Assembly: GCF_022539665.2 (NCBI RefSeq) | Contig: NC_081333.1 | Coordinates: 7,562,971 to 7,626,970 of the forward strand | DNA length: 64,000 bases | Source of the DNA: Daphnia carinata | Taxonomy: Eukaryota; Arthropoda; Branchiopoda; Diplostraca; Daphniidae | Reading direction: 5' to 3' | In this document: piece by piece, positions 52,060-64,000 of the stretch | Numbering within the stretch: position 1 is the stretch's first letter | Layout: every line of letters starts with the position of its first letter | Notes under the pieces: model-generated | The model's database searches: none | Told to the model about the DNA's origin: nothing | The model's input: only the letters and a program-made list of their open reading frames with translations | Program-made: the position numbers and the translations under genes

Positions 52060-53519
52060 GTAAGGTGTGTCGTGATCGACGAGAGGAGAGAGGAAGGGAG
52101 GAACAGGGCAGGGCAGTCAGAGCTGCTGCTACCAGCCAGACAGTCTACAACTCACGCGGTTGCCGACGAGACGTTGGCGCACGCGTCCTTATCTTGTACC
52201 CCTTTTTATTTTGGACATTTGGTTTAGACGAAAATTTCTCCTTCTATTTCTGTATTTAAAATTGGTACACTACCAAAGTGATTTTTTCGAGTGGATTATA
52301 CGTATATCCGGGACCCTTTACTCGTCTTCTTCTTTTACTACTCTGTTGTTGTATACGAGTGTTTGGGTACTTGAAACGGGGTCCCTTCGTTTTTGCCTCA
52401 GCAAAAATCTTGGTCGCCGTCGATGGGTGGGTCGCCAGTTGGGTTCTGAACGCGTAGTTTCCCTGAGGGCAGTTTATATTTAGACGATTACGCCATCGTC
52501 TTCTTTGGAGGCGTCGGGAGTGCCCGCTGTGCATATGACAGTCGTCATATAGCTGCTAGTGTAAAAAGCCGACCGTGAACGTTTCACTGTGATTGATCGA
52601 ATGAGTGCTACCCTGACAACCGAGACGCACAAATGCCGGCCATGAACCGATCCCACGGAGGCAGACTTTATTACGTACTGCGTCTTCCCGATGGTAGCAG
52701 GTATAGATTGAGCTAGGCTCAAAACTTCATTCCGTTTTACGTGACGCTTTAACGTGTTCCGATGAAACAGCTTAAAGCGAGCTACGTTTTATTTCTTGTA
52801 ACGATAGCGTCGTGGTTTTAAATTGTTTTCTTTGGCTTGATGACATCGTATAAAAAGGCCATCTGTCAATTCCAATGGATTGGAATAGATTTGGTCTTGT
52901 TGTCTGGTTCCTGTTTAGTGGACCAGCCAACACTCTGTTTTTATTTGCTAGTTAGAAATCAATCTAGTGGAAATGGAATGAATGAATGAAACCATTACAG
53001 GACCCATAGTGGTTGAAAATGTATGAACAGAAATTTCACATGCCTTGTGTTCTTGTTTGTTTGTTTTCCCTTTTATTACGCAGCACGGAATCGGGACAGG
53101 ACAATCCATTCCGGCCGGATGGCGATCTAAGTCGCGAAGCGGACGAGCTCGTAGAACTGCTGAAAGGCGGGCGGGTTTCCATCTCTGAAGTGCTGAAAAA
53201 TAAAGATGGCAGCCATCAGCCAGAACCGACCTTTATTGACGAACAACAGCCGACTTCTGAAGAGGCTGTCCAGGTGAGCGGATCACCAGCACCACGGAAT
53301 ACGTCTACTCCTTCATCTCCGGCCAGCAAAGCTGAGTCTCCAGACGGCGGAAGAATCAACGGCAATTTAACCGAACAGGAGAAGAAGGCTGCAGAGGCGG
53401 CCGAAGGCGGTGCGGTCGAAGTCCAGCGTGGAGTTGTGGCTCCCGTAACCGGCGAGAGTCAAGTCGAACACGTTGTGATCAAGAAGAAATCCAAGTGTCA
53501 GTGTTGCGTCATTCAGTGA
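43857..53519 (+). CDS. Acidic/Ser-rich protein with C-terminal CaaX box, tentatively paralemmin-like
   Basis: Four exons, 43857-44359, 48528-48716, 51606-51761 and 53084-53519, join in frame to 427 residues. All three introns (4.2, 2.9 and 1.3 kb) are phase 2. Exon 1 is Ser/Thr/Glu-rich. Exon 2 carries GSMVETLIYES, exon 3 VRVTYFES, and exon 4 NPFRPDGDLSREADELVELL followed by a disordered Pro/Ser stretch. The protein ends KKKSKCQCCVIQ: CVIQ (424-427) is a CaaX box whose final Gln favours farnesylation, Cys421 and Cys423 could be palmitoylated, and the Lys cluster would aid membrane binding. A lipidated tail at the cytoplasmic face of the plasma membrane is therefore likely. The tail resembles paralemmin tails (KCKCCSIM type), but the paralemmin coiled coil is absent, so the family call is weak. 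The ATG context is poor and an AG at 43811-43812 could be an acceptor, so upstream exons may be missing. Confidence 0.75.
44360..48527 (+). other. Large first intron of the CaaX-protein gene
   Basis: This 4.2-kb interval begins GTATGG and ends ...AATACAG. Open frames inside it are unexplained. The most coding-like is on the - strand, roughly 48473-48212, preceded by a pyrimidine-rich TTTCTTTCAAG that could be a splice acceptor, but it matches no family I know. The interval also contains poly(G) and simple repeats near 44.7 kb. Confidence 0.6.
48717..51605 (+). other. Second intron of the CaaX-protein gene
   Basis: This 2.9-kb interval begins GTAAAT and ends ...TATGAGCAG. No RNA gene or nested coding sequence is recognisable. 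Confidence 0.65.
51762..53083 (+). other. Third intron of the CaaX-protein gene
   Basis: This 1.3-kb interval begins GTATGT and ends ...TATTACGCAG. It contains a (GT)n array near 52028-52062 and no recognisable gene. Confidence 0.7.
52028..52062. repeat. (GT)n microsatellite with one TA interruption
   Basis: A GT-rich run of about 35 nt, interrupted once by TATA, inside the third intron of the CaaX-protein gene. Confidence 0.9.
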
Positions 53520-55197
53520 TGATCACCGATGTTCTGTGCTGATAAACTGCCGCGGCCGTCTCTCCTATCGCCGCATCAGTTGGACTCTTTTTCTTGTTTG
53601 ATTTTCCTTTTTTTTTTTATCTTTTTTTTTTCCTGCCTCTCAAGACTTCTGACGCGGTTGACGCCCAATTATAGGATGTGAAGACGCCCTCTCTCCTGTT
53701 CTGTCTGTCTTCTAGATCCATAATATTCTGTTTTATTATTTATTATTATTATTATTTTTTTTTTTGTATTTTTTTTTCCAATGGCGGATTCGAGACAGTT
53801 ACTAATTGTATCCTATGGTGACTAGACTACCATAGCTTTTACCCATAACCAATTCCTGTTCCGGAATATCTTTTTTTGACTGAAAGTCGTAAGAAGGGTG
53901 GAGGGAAGGGAGGAAAAGGAAGAGAAGACAAGTTCCGCTGTATTTTTGTTTCATCATGCGAGTGAACAAATTTATTGATTTCCTTTATATCGGGAAGAAA
54001 TATCGAGATTCCTCCCCATATATTTGCTAATGGTTCACGCAACCGTACGGTACTCTTTCGCTCCTAATCTTTGTTTAACCTTGGTCCCGCAATAACCTCT
54101 ACTACTCGCAAATCCTTCGATCCAACAACTGCTACCATGCTCTATTCACACGTGTAACCTGTGGTACATATAACTCAACATGCAGTTGTTCGTGCGCAAG
54201 AAGGGAAGGAGATTTTCAGGAGAGGAAAACGCAAAATGAAGAAAAAGCTTGGCCATTGGATTTTGACGACAACAAAAAAATGTGACGGGGTTTTAACAAC
54301 ATGTACGACGTCCTAAATATATCGGTGTATGATGTACATATGTTTTCGTCTGCGTGTATTCCGGTCCTTTTTTTTACTATTTTTATTACTATTATTTTTA
54401 TCTTCTGCGTTTACTGTGAGGGAGTGGGAGGAGTAAGTTGTCCAATTATGGAAATCTTTGGGATTATTGCTTCTGTCGCTGCTTAATATTATTTCTATAT
54501 TTAATCGTTGTATTGTAGGTTCATAAAGATATCCTGCTGCTTTCTCCGTTAGGTTGAACGGGCTTTAATTATGACGACGCACACACGATATTGTTCAGAG
54601 ACGTTTCATCTTTCCCCAGATCTTTGAACACTATTCAAAGGTGGGGAACAAGGTGCTGTCTCTACCCTCTTCCTTCCCCATTATTTGGATATCCATTGGC
54701 CAATTTGTGTAGACCGTGTCAACGCCAGATGACTTTTAGTAAAAAGATGTCGCCGTCTCGACCACGATTCCATTTCAAAAAAAAGAGAAAAAAAAATGCG
54801 AAACAAGAAAACCACAGCCGAACGAAAAAGATGCGAATCTTACTCGTGTTCCGACTTTGTCGTCTTACCCTTGTCCTGTATGTAAACACATTGAAAATTG
54901 CAGCCTTTTCCCCACGTATTCTCTCGCTCTGATCCCCTCTTCTCTTTCCCTACCCACCGACGCCAGAAGCAAAGAAACAACTAAAAATGAGTATGGAAAG
55001 AAGTGAATATATTCAACGTGAAACAAAAAAGGCCACTTGTATCTTCATTCAAAATCATAGACGTGCCAATTGCCATTACTGTCAAATACTTGAAAAATGG
55101 TTGCTTAAGGTAAAAGAATGTAAAACTTGTTGGCCTAATCTAAGTTGGAAAAATGAACTAATTGTAGAAAGTTAAAAGACTTAAATGCAAACAAATT
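53520..55197. other. Convergent 3' region of two genes
   Basis: This holds the 3' UTRs of the CaaX-protein gene (+) and the SMPDL3-like gene (-). It includes T-rich and (TTA)n stretches near 53.73-53.77 kb typical of 3' UTRs. A 62-codon frame at 54987-55175 (+) has a CxxC...CxxC arrangement (CHYC, CKTC) but no other sign of being a gene. Confidence 0.5.
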
Positions 55198-57473
55198 TTA
55201 CGCGCTTTCATCTTGAGAAATTATAGGACTATAATCAGATGACCGAGGACGCGAAGAAATTGGTTCATGAGATAAAGGACCAAGGGAACTGTAGACACGG
55301 CGTCGATATACGACGAAAACGATGGAGGCTATCACGATGCAGATCAATGTCAATGCAGTTAGGAATGATACCAAAAGCAGGCTTTCGATCTCAACGACCT
55401 TGGCACGCTGGACAATATTCAGAAAATGGGTGGTCATGATTAGGTCGTCGCGGAATAGGACGTGCTTCCCGTCTTGGCAAGACTGCATGTCGTCCACCAT
55501 CAGGTGAGAGATAGTGCAGATGTGATCCCGCATGCAGGCTGCGTTGCATTCTTCGAAGACGTGCCCAACTGTATTGAAGAAGTAGCTACGAATTGGATTA
55601 TAATAGAGTTAGGGACCTGAATAATTCAACAGCAAAGCAGTAGAAAAACCCTTTTCATACTAGCGCTCGAAGACTTTGGGATTCGCCACCATGTCTCGGT
55701 AGATCGATAGCATGTTTTCCAAGCTCAGATCTCGCACGCCGTAAGCGACTGTGGCTTGATACAGCAGTTGCCATTGCGGATTTGTTGGTGTTTGTTCAGC
55801 CATTCCAGTTAAGTTAAAATAATATTGCCTAAAGGTAAGCAATGGTAAAAAAAAAACAGTGACCTAAAACTGGAATTCTGAATTTGCATACCAATAATCA
55901 TTTATTCCGTTTAGACTGTAGCTGTAAAGCCTCAGGCTTGGATTGACTCCACCCGTGTGGAGCCATGGCGTTACAGATGGAGACACGAAGGCTACACTTT
56001 TCACTTGACCTAATTGGTGAAAAAAAAGTTTAACATTTTTCACTTGGAAGCAAGATAATGATGGATCGTAATTACGTCGATCGTTGGCAATCAGCCGGAA
56101 AGAGTCTGTGTGAGTATGGCCGTAAACTTGAGTTAGGATAATGTCACCATAGGTTTGGATAAGTTGCACATAGCGGTCGTTTTGACCCGGATTAAAAAAC
56201 GGTGGCCCGATCCATCTTTCAAAATAGCCTGGTGGGATATGAGCTGCTACGATGACCTATGGATGTTTCAGATAAAGCAAAAAACTGAACAATGTACTGG
56301 CTGACAATAAGGAGAGCATAAACCATGCTATCATACTTTGTTCCTTTTGGACTCTGCCGTCTTGAGTTGGAGTTCAAACCATTTCAACTGCTCACAAGGA
56401 TCGTCTTGGTCATGGGTCAAGTTGTTTGGTACATTGTACAAATTCGTGTTTAAAATGATAACCTATACCAATGGAAGTTTTTCAATTTCAAACCACTGCA
56501 GATAACTGAAAGTGAAAACAAATTACAGTAGGATTACAGACCTTTAAGTCGGGTGTGACATCCAGCGAGTAGAATCCACATTTACCAAAGCATTCCTGCG
56601 CTTGCTTGTCCAACAGCTCATTCCACCCTCCTTCACTATTCATAAAAAACAAAAAAAAACACATTTGCTCTTTTTTTTTCCTACAATCGACCAAAAATAT
56701 CGAATGCGCTCACGTCAAATATGCATGATAAAAAGCTTCGGCTTCTGCCGGATAAAGGTCTTCCGGGAATACATCATGGTTTCCGAGAACAGGAATTAAG
56801 GCTAAAAATAATTAGTACAAGTGAATTAATATCATTATCCAAGTACCGATAATATAAATTGCAATTTCAAAATTTTTACTGGTATTGGGGAAATTTTTTC
56901 TAATTGTATTGCTGACATTACGGAGAGATGAAAATATCACTGACCAGTCGGGTGATGGATCTTTGACATGAGGAGTATTGTCTCTGTGGTAATAACAAAA
57001 AATTCAATAAAATTTTTTTTAATTTAGTACAATATTGTCCTCTTACCCAGTCCAAATGATAAAATTAGGAGTTACAGTGTTTTCTGCCATTCCTCTGATT
57101 GAAAATTCAATCAGATCCCAAGGTGCATCACAGCTGTACATTCCATATTGTCCAGCACACGTATAATCACGAGTGTCTGGATTGCTGGATGCAAGCAAAT
57201 GGTTTTCGTTGCTTGCATGGCACATTGACCTAGGATCTCCATCTCTACTATATCTTTGGTCCCAATGCAAATCAGTGAGTTGCCAAAAATGACCTATTAG
57301 ATAAGAAATAACAATGGTTGCACGAAATTACTGATAGTTTTAAAGAAAAACATTGATAAACCTGTGTGTTCCGCTGAAAGTTTTATGAAGAAGCTGCCGA
57401 AGTGGATTAAGGTGAAAAAAATCTTTATCGTTCCTGAACTAAACTCCCTCTCTCGATGCCAGGTTATCACCAT
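55198..57473 (-). CDS. Acid sphingomyelinase-like phosphodiesterase (SMPDL3 family), membrane-anchored
   Basis: Nine exons on the - strand: 57473-57362, 57293-57047, 56983-56880, 56801-56714, 56635-56542, 56462-56337, 56256-55892, 55828-55661 and 55585-55198. They join in frame to 563 residues with introns of 63-80 nt. A hydrophobic stretch near residues 17-33 is a likely signal peptide or anchor. The metallophosphoesterase motifs are all present: LTDLHWD (43-49), GDN (120-122), LGNHD (160-164), AAHIPPG (261-267) and GHTH (303-306), which together hold two metal ions. A Cys-rich C-terminal segment (448-471) follows, as in the family. Human SMPDL3A and SMPDL3B hydrolyse nucleotide or phospholipid-linked phosphodiesters outside the cell; the substrate here is not predictable. 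Unlike secreted SMPDL3A or GPI-anchored SMPDL3B, this protein has a strong hydrophobic helix at 504-527 followed by YRRR and a short cytoplasmic tail, suggesting a type I membrane enzyme. It is head to head with DUS2. Confidence 0.92.
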
Positions 57474-59574
<2,101 letters not shown>

Positions 59575-61584
59575 CTTGCTTCAACTGACAAAGTAGGTGA
59601 CACTTACTCCCTCTTCCTTTATGATATAGATTGAACAAGGAAAATAGGTATAGCAATTCCCCTCATCCAAGGGTTTTCCCTGTTAAACGAAAATATTTTG
59701 TAATCTCAAATAGCCTCACTATAGTATAACCGATCCGGTTATATCCTGGTAGAAACGCAAAACTTGACCCTGTTCCATTAAATAGAGATAAGAACAATCA
59801 ATATCTCTTGTATGCGCTTTAATGCATGTGTCAATAATGTTCAATTGTTTTATAATTTCATAACGCAAAGCGGGTTTATTCCATATTGACGCGCTAGGCA
59901 AACATGTAAATGTCAAACAAAGTCGAAACGATCTTATCTTCCTGTTAAATGTTGATGTACTCCTTTCGCATCAGACACTATTTGTGGTATTTTATTTTTG
60001 AAGGAAACGTAGAGACCCTCAGAATTCAATCGCGGAAAAAACGTTTGTTTTTGATCAGCTGCGTGTTAAGGTGGTCAAAGGGTGGAGAAGAATTTAAAAA
60101 ATCGATCGTCGTCTTTTGGAAGACAAGCTTAATGTGCTATAGCGAAACATCGAAGGCATCGGCTCAGTGGTTTATATACAATTGTAGAGGCAGATGGGAC
60201 ATTGAGCGATGACCGTACATAAACAAACCAGTAGCATGTGGCTTTACACATAAACAGTGGCCATTCTCTTTTTGACACCGGTGATAGAAGATGAGATTTG
60301 CGGTTCCACGAAACATAAATGACTTTAGCTTTCCAACGACGCTTATCAAATTTGAAGATATTTAAAGAAAATAAGTTGTTTCTATGTAATAAGTGCGTAC
60401 CTAATCGCCGGTTTAGACGAATTGTAAATACTATGGAGGGGATTTTTTCTGTTTTTCGCAGCGCGGAATGTCGGTGTTTGTTGATCTGTCGACGCCAGCT
60501 CGTTAACCCAAACGCCTTGTTTAACTCCCTTTGCTAACTAAACCTATACGAAGAGATAGAGTAAGGCAAGGGTAGAGAAGGACTGGTTTTTCTTTTTCCT
60601 GAAGATGTGTGTTATACTGTCTACTCAGCTTTGTATATTTGTTTGCTCCAGCAGCAGGAGCGTGTGCCGACCTGGACTCTGGAACGGGTCGCGGAAGCGC
60701 GTCTGGTATCGACCCATCAAAACATGTCGGCGGCGGCAACCGCGTCACTTTTTCACGTGTTATTTTTCTCTTCCTCTTCCTCTTTGTGGATACACCTCAG
60801 ATTCATGTAGCTACACTAGCCACACTACACTGCGCGCAACCGATTAGTTTAGGGTGAGCCAATCTTCTCACATTCCCCCTTCTCGTTGCCTTTTTATCTT
60901 TTTGAACTAAATGGCGTAACACTTAGATGTTTATTGTTTTTCATATATTTATTATTTGGACTTTGATGGGGAGGGGGGAGCATACATAAGGCCCGTTTTT
61001 CTCGACATTGGCTGCCGTGTTTATGTTCACGTTACACATTATTTGCTATGAGGGAATGTTCAAAGTCCGTTTGATTGACAATCAAATGTATTGACTCTTT
61101 CCACTTGAAGCAAGAGACATAATGATGAGTTCATTGTATAATCTTAAGCATTCAGTCACAAGGATATATCAAATAATCAAGAAACAAAGCTAGAGACAAT
61201 ACGACAACAAAGGGAAAAAAAATTTGCTAACGAATTGACAAGTTGTAGAAAATCAAAGGCACTAAATAAGCTTCACCGGTTTTTCTTCCTTCTCATCGTA
61301 CACCAATGCATATCATAACGTTCACTTATATATTTCAGAAATGAAATCAAATAGAGATAGAGAGAATACTTGGGAAAAAAAGGGGAGAAAAATGCAGACA
61401 TTTTTAATTAGTCGCTAATGAATAGCGTGTCATAAGATGTACATAAATATAAAGCCTACTACACCAATTAAATTTTTTTAATTGGTTTGAAGTTGGACAC
61501 AGAAAAAAAAAAACGAAAGAAGAAGATGTAGTTTGCATTTTTCCCCCCTCTTTTCCTTCCATCGCTACTCCTTCGTATTACTAA
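59575..61584. other. Spacer between DUS2 and FoxL1
   Basis: The two genes point toward each other, so this spacer holds both 3' UTRs. An ATTAAA at 59777-59782 may be the DUS2 poly(A) signal. A GC-richer patch at about 60.65-60.76 kb is open in several frames on both strands but has no recognisable domain. The 600 nt before the FoxL1 stop is AT-rich and UTR-like. Confidence 0.5.
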
Positions 61585-62358
61585 CTATGTTAATGAGTTG
61601 ACGAAGCGATGATTGACAAGTTGTTGGCCTGTATAGCAGGAGACGAGAGGAAGCGGCGTGATGTGTTCCTTTTGATCAGGCAACGGATCTGGCCGTAGAA
61701 TATTTTCAATGCTGAAAACAAATTTGTCCTCACGACGATTCAGCTGAGACTGCTGTTCATGTTGTGGAGTTGCTGGCTGGATAGATGTTTGATGGATCAT
61801 TCTTGGCTTTCGCTTTCGACGTCGGTAGTTTCCGTGTTCAAACATGTCATAACATCCCGCGTCAAGAGTCCAAAATGCACCTTTCCCCGGTCGACCTTTC
61901 TCCCTCGGTACTTTGATGAAACAATCGTTTAAACTTAAATTGTGCCTTATTGAATTTTGCCATCCTTGACGGTTTTCTCGGTAGTACGGAAACCGGTCCA
62001 TGATGAATTGATAAATGCCGTTTAAGGTGATTTTTTTGTCTGCAGCCGATTGGATGGCCATTGCAATGAGTGCGATGTAGGAGTACTGTAGTAAGGTAAA
62101 TCACGAACGTTTTAAAATGAATTATTAATGTCCTCTTGTTAAAATTTACAATTTGATAGGCAATACCGGTGGTTTTTCTGTTGCGGCTGCTGATGGAATT
62201 AATTCCAGTGACGGGTAACCTTCGGCCGCTGACCAGAGGTAACGACTGAAGGGACTATATGATCCGAAATGTTGTTGAGGTATCCATCCCGATGGATTAC
62301 TCGGAATCCGAAAGTAGTCCATTAAAATTTGCTGCGAAGTGGCAGATGAACCGTCCAT
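61585..62358 (-). CDS. FoxL1: FoxL1-type forkhead transcription factor
   Basis: Two exons on the - strand, 62358-62167 and 62085-61585, join in phase 0 across an 81-nt intron to give 230 residues. The junction restores the forkhead opening [14 protein letters not shown] (61-74). The domain continues through [20 protein letters not shown] to [15 protein letters not shown] (about residue 159). The wing segment [16 protein letters not shown] and the ending [11 protein letters not shown] are characteristic of FoxL1 and differ from FoxC, FoxE and FoxL2. After the domain, FSIENIL at 188-194 is an eh1-like motif that would recruit the Groucho corepressor. Helix 3 (NSIRHNLS) is intact for DNA binding. 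The start is the ATG giving MDGSSATS; upstream in-frame codons lack another ATG. FoxL1 factors act in mesoderm and gut development in animals. The intron splits the forkhead domain immediately after KPP. Confidence 0.92.
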
Positions 62359-64000
62359 AATGTTGGGTATAAGAAGAATGGAACGCAAACGGCCGTGACA
62401 ACCTTAATGTTCGTCACGAACGAGAAAAATAAAACTTCCCCTAGGAGTTTTAGTATCACATCTGATGAAGTCACTCAACAATAAGCACATCCGAGCTGAT
62501 AAGATACTGGCACCCTGTTCACAAAACGACTTATAAAAAACAACAAAGTCCGAACAAATTAAACAAACGCGAAAAACCCGAAAATCATTTAATCACGATG
62601 GACTCACGTGCTTTCCAACCAAGACAACTAACGCTGACTGACATATTACGCCTACCTGTGTTCCAATGGAATCTGGACCTTCTAATTATCAGTCAGTTTT
62701 ATTTTCAATTCTGTGTCAAACCGAAGAAATCAACAACAGCGGACTGTACTTTGAATGGTTCAAGCGTCATGTGAATCGACGGAAGCAACTGCGGCGGCAT
62801 CGGCTGTTTAGAAAAAAAAATATATAAAGAAAAAAAAAGCAGGTTCGAGAGACACTGGGCGTGTGTCAAGATGAAGCTCCTCCTTCCGAAACAGCTTTCT
62901 TCCTCCGATCTGTAAGAGAAAGAAGTCTAAATGAAAAGGGATGGGAAAAGTGATTGCTTGTTGGCAGCAGCATCTCTATCGTCAACAAAACACACACAAC
63001 CCCGTTTGGAAGAGACGAGTGGAAACAAAAGCAACACGTTGGTACATAACTGCCATGACTATTTGTGACCGCCCACGCTGCTGAAGAAAAAACAACAGCC
63101 ATTTCCTTTTTACGTTATCGTTCTAAAGTTGTCCTAATTAACTGATGAAGCAACCCGTTATCGGCACACAACGCAAATCAAGAGGAAAGCTTTGAAGGAA
63201 AAAGATAAACGGAAGAAATAATAAATCAAAAATCGGTATGATACCTTCCAGCGGATGGTAAGTCGTGCTTCATGTTGACAAAAGCTTGTTAACACAAAAT
63301 CGAAAATGCAGGAAGAGCAAGAAATTGTTGAAAACACATTTAGAATTGGAACAACAGAACGAGAATTTAGAGACCGACCCTCTCATTATTAGTAAATTTC
63401 CGTCAGCAGAGCAAGTTAGGCCACCCACAAAACAAGGACCGTAGAATTTGAGACTGACGCAGCCGTTGGTGCTGCTCTGCTGTGGGAGGGAATAATAGCA
63501 CTAAACAGAAGAGACGGAGAGAGAGAAAGAGAAAGACGTCCAAGTTTATTTGTTGTGATTGTTCCAAGGGAAGGTAAACACTGCAGAAGCAGCCAGTGGA
63601 GCCTGACGCTACTACTTCTCTCCAACTTGTGCTCTTCTTTCTCCTTTCTCTGCGTTACCAGGACTATAAACAAACAAAATTGTCTATCCTCCGTAACTGA
63701 CATTTGCATTTACCCCTTCTGTTTATTCCTCGAAGTTATGTTGTCACCGTCGGAAGCGAATTCGTTGGTGATTAATCGAGAACTGATAGACAAGAAATCT
63801 ATCAGACGTCCACTTAACATTTTCGGATTCAAGATAATTGTATATAAACTCGTCTATTACAGCACGTTTGAAGACAACTTTGGTCGATCGAATCCAAACA
63901 AGGGGTGTGCTGTTGCATCCAAGAATGACTGAATGAGGGCTACAACTTAGAGTAGGTACGTGAAGAAAAAGAGAGCAAGAAGTCAAAGAGGGCCAAGATG
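62359..64000. other. Region upstream of FoxL1, no recognisable gene
   Basis: This is the 5' flank of the FoxL1 gene and presumably contains its promoter. Open frames near 63.4-63.99 kb on both strands have no family resemblance. No RNA gene was seen. Confidence 0.5.

Noticed and set aside
54987..55175. A 62-codon frame with CxxC...CxxC spacing
   Set aside because: It lies between two convergent 3' ends and lacks any other zinc-ribbon feature; chance is the simpler explanation.
55239..55507. Open frames on the + strand within the last SMPDL3-like exon
   Set aside because: They are shadows of the - strand exon, whose family motifs and splice phases are clear.

Overview
This window looks like nuclear DNA from an arthropod, most probably a cladoceran crustacean such as Daphnia. 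The genes are spliced, with many short introns (about 60-80 nt, GT...AG), animal protein families (Scratch, FoxL1, SMPDL3, DUS2) and abundant microsatellites and homopolymers. The species is inferred, not proven.

Layout. From 1 to about 29.5 kb I see no credible protein-coding gene. The sequence is rich in poly(A)/poly(T), (TA)n, (GT)n, (CT)n and G/C tracts, and most open frames there are low-complexity translations. One stretch at 19.36-19.52 kb encodes a well-formed C2H2 zinc finger and may be a remnant or an isolated exon. A Scratch-family zinc-finger gene (+ strand, 29587-32352) follows, then about 7.9 kb without a recognisable gene. A five-exon Schlafen/AlbA-like gene lies on the - strand (40252-41244). 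A four-exon gene (+ strand, 43857-53519) encodes a protein ending in a CaaX prenylation box and is only tentatively paralemmin-like. A nine-exon acid-sphingomyelinase-like phosphodiesterase (- strand, 55198-57473) and a six-exon tRNA-dihydrouridine synthase DUS2 (+ strand, 57892-59574) are arranged head to head, about 420 bp apart. A two-exon FoxL1-type forkhead gene (- strand, 61585-62358) closes the gene-bearing part. The last 1.6 kb shows nothing recognisable.

How they relate. This is a eukaryotic locus, not an operon. The two developmental transcription factors (Scratch, FoxL1) flank a cluster of housekeeping or membrane genes, and the large gene-poor flank next to Scratch is where long-range regulatory DNA would be expected. 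SMPDL3-like and DUS2 probably share a bidirectional promoter. Exon joins were derived by matching splice sites, reading phase and family sequence, and all six models close in frame. The one exception is DUS2, where an A9 run carries one base more than the conserved reading frame needs.

Most notable observations: the one-base homopolymer frameshift in DUS2; a 34-nt microexon in the Schlafen-like gene; two skippable internal exons bounded by phase-2 introns in the CaaX-protein gene; a C-terminal membrane span on the SMPDL3-like enzyme; Snail/Scratch-type E-boxes upstream of Scratch itself; the isolated zinc finger; and a perfect 12-bp hairpin at 26907-26938. I did not find a clearly new biological system.
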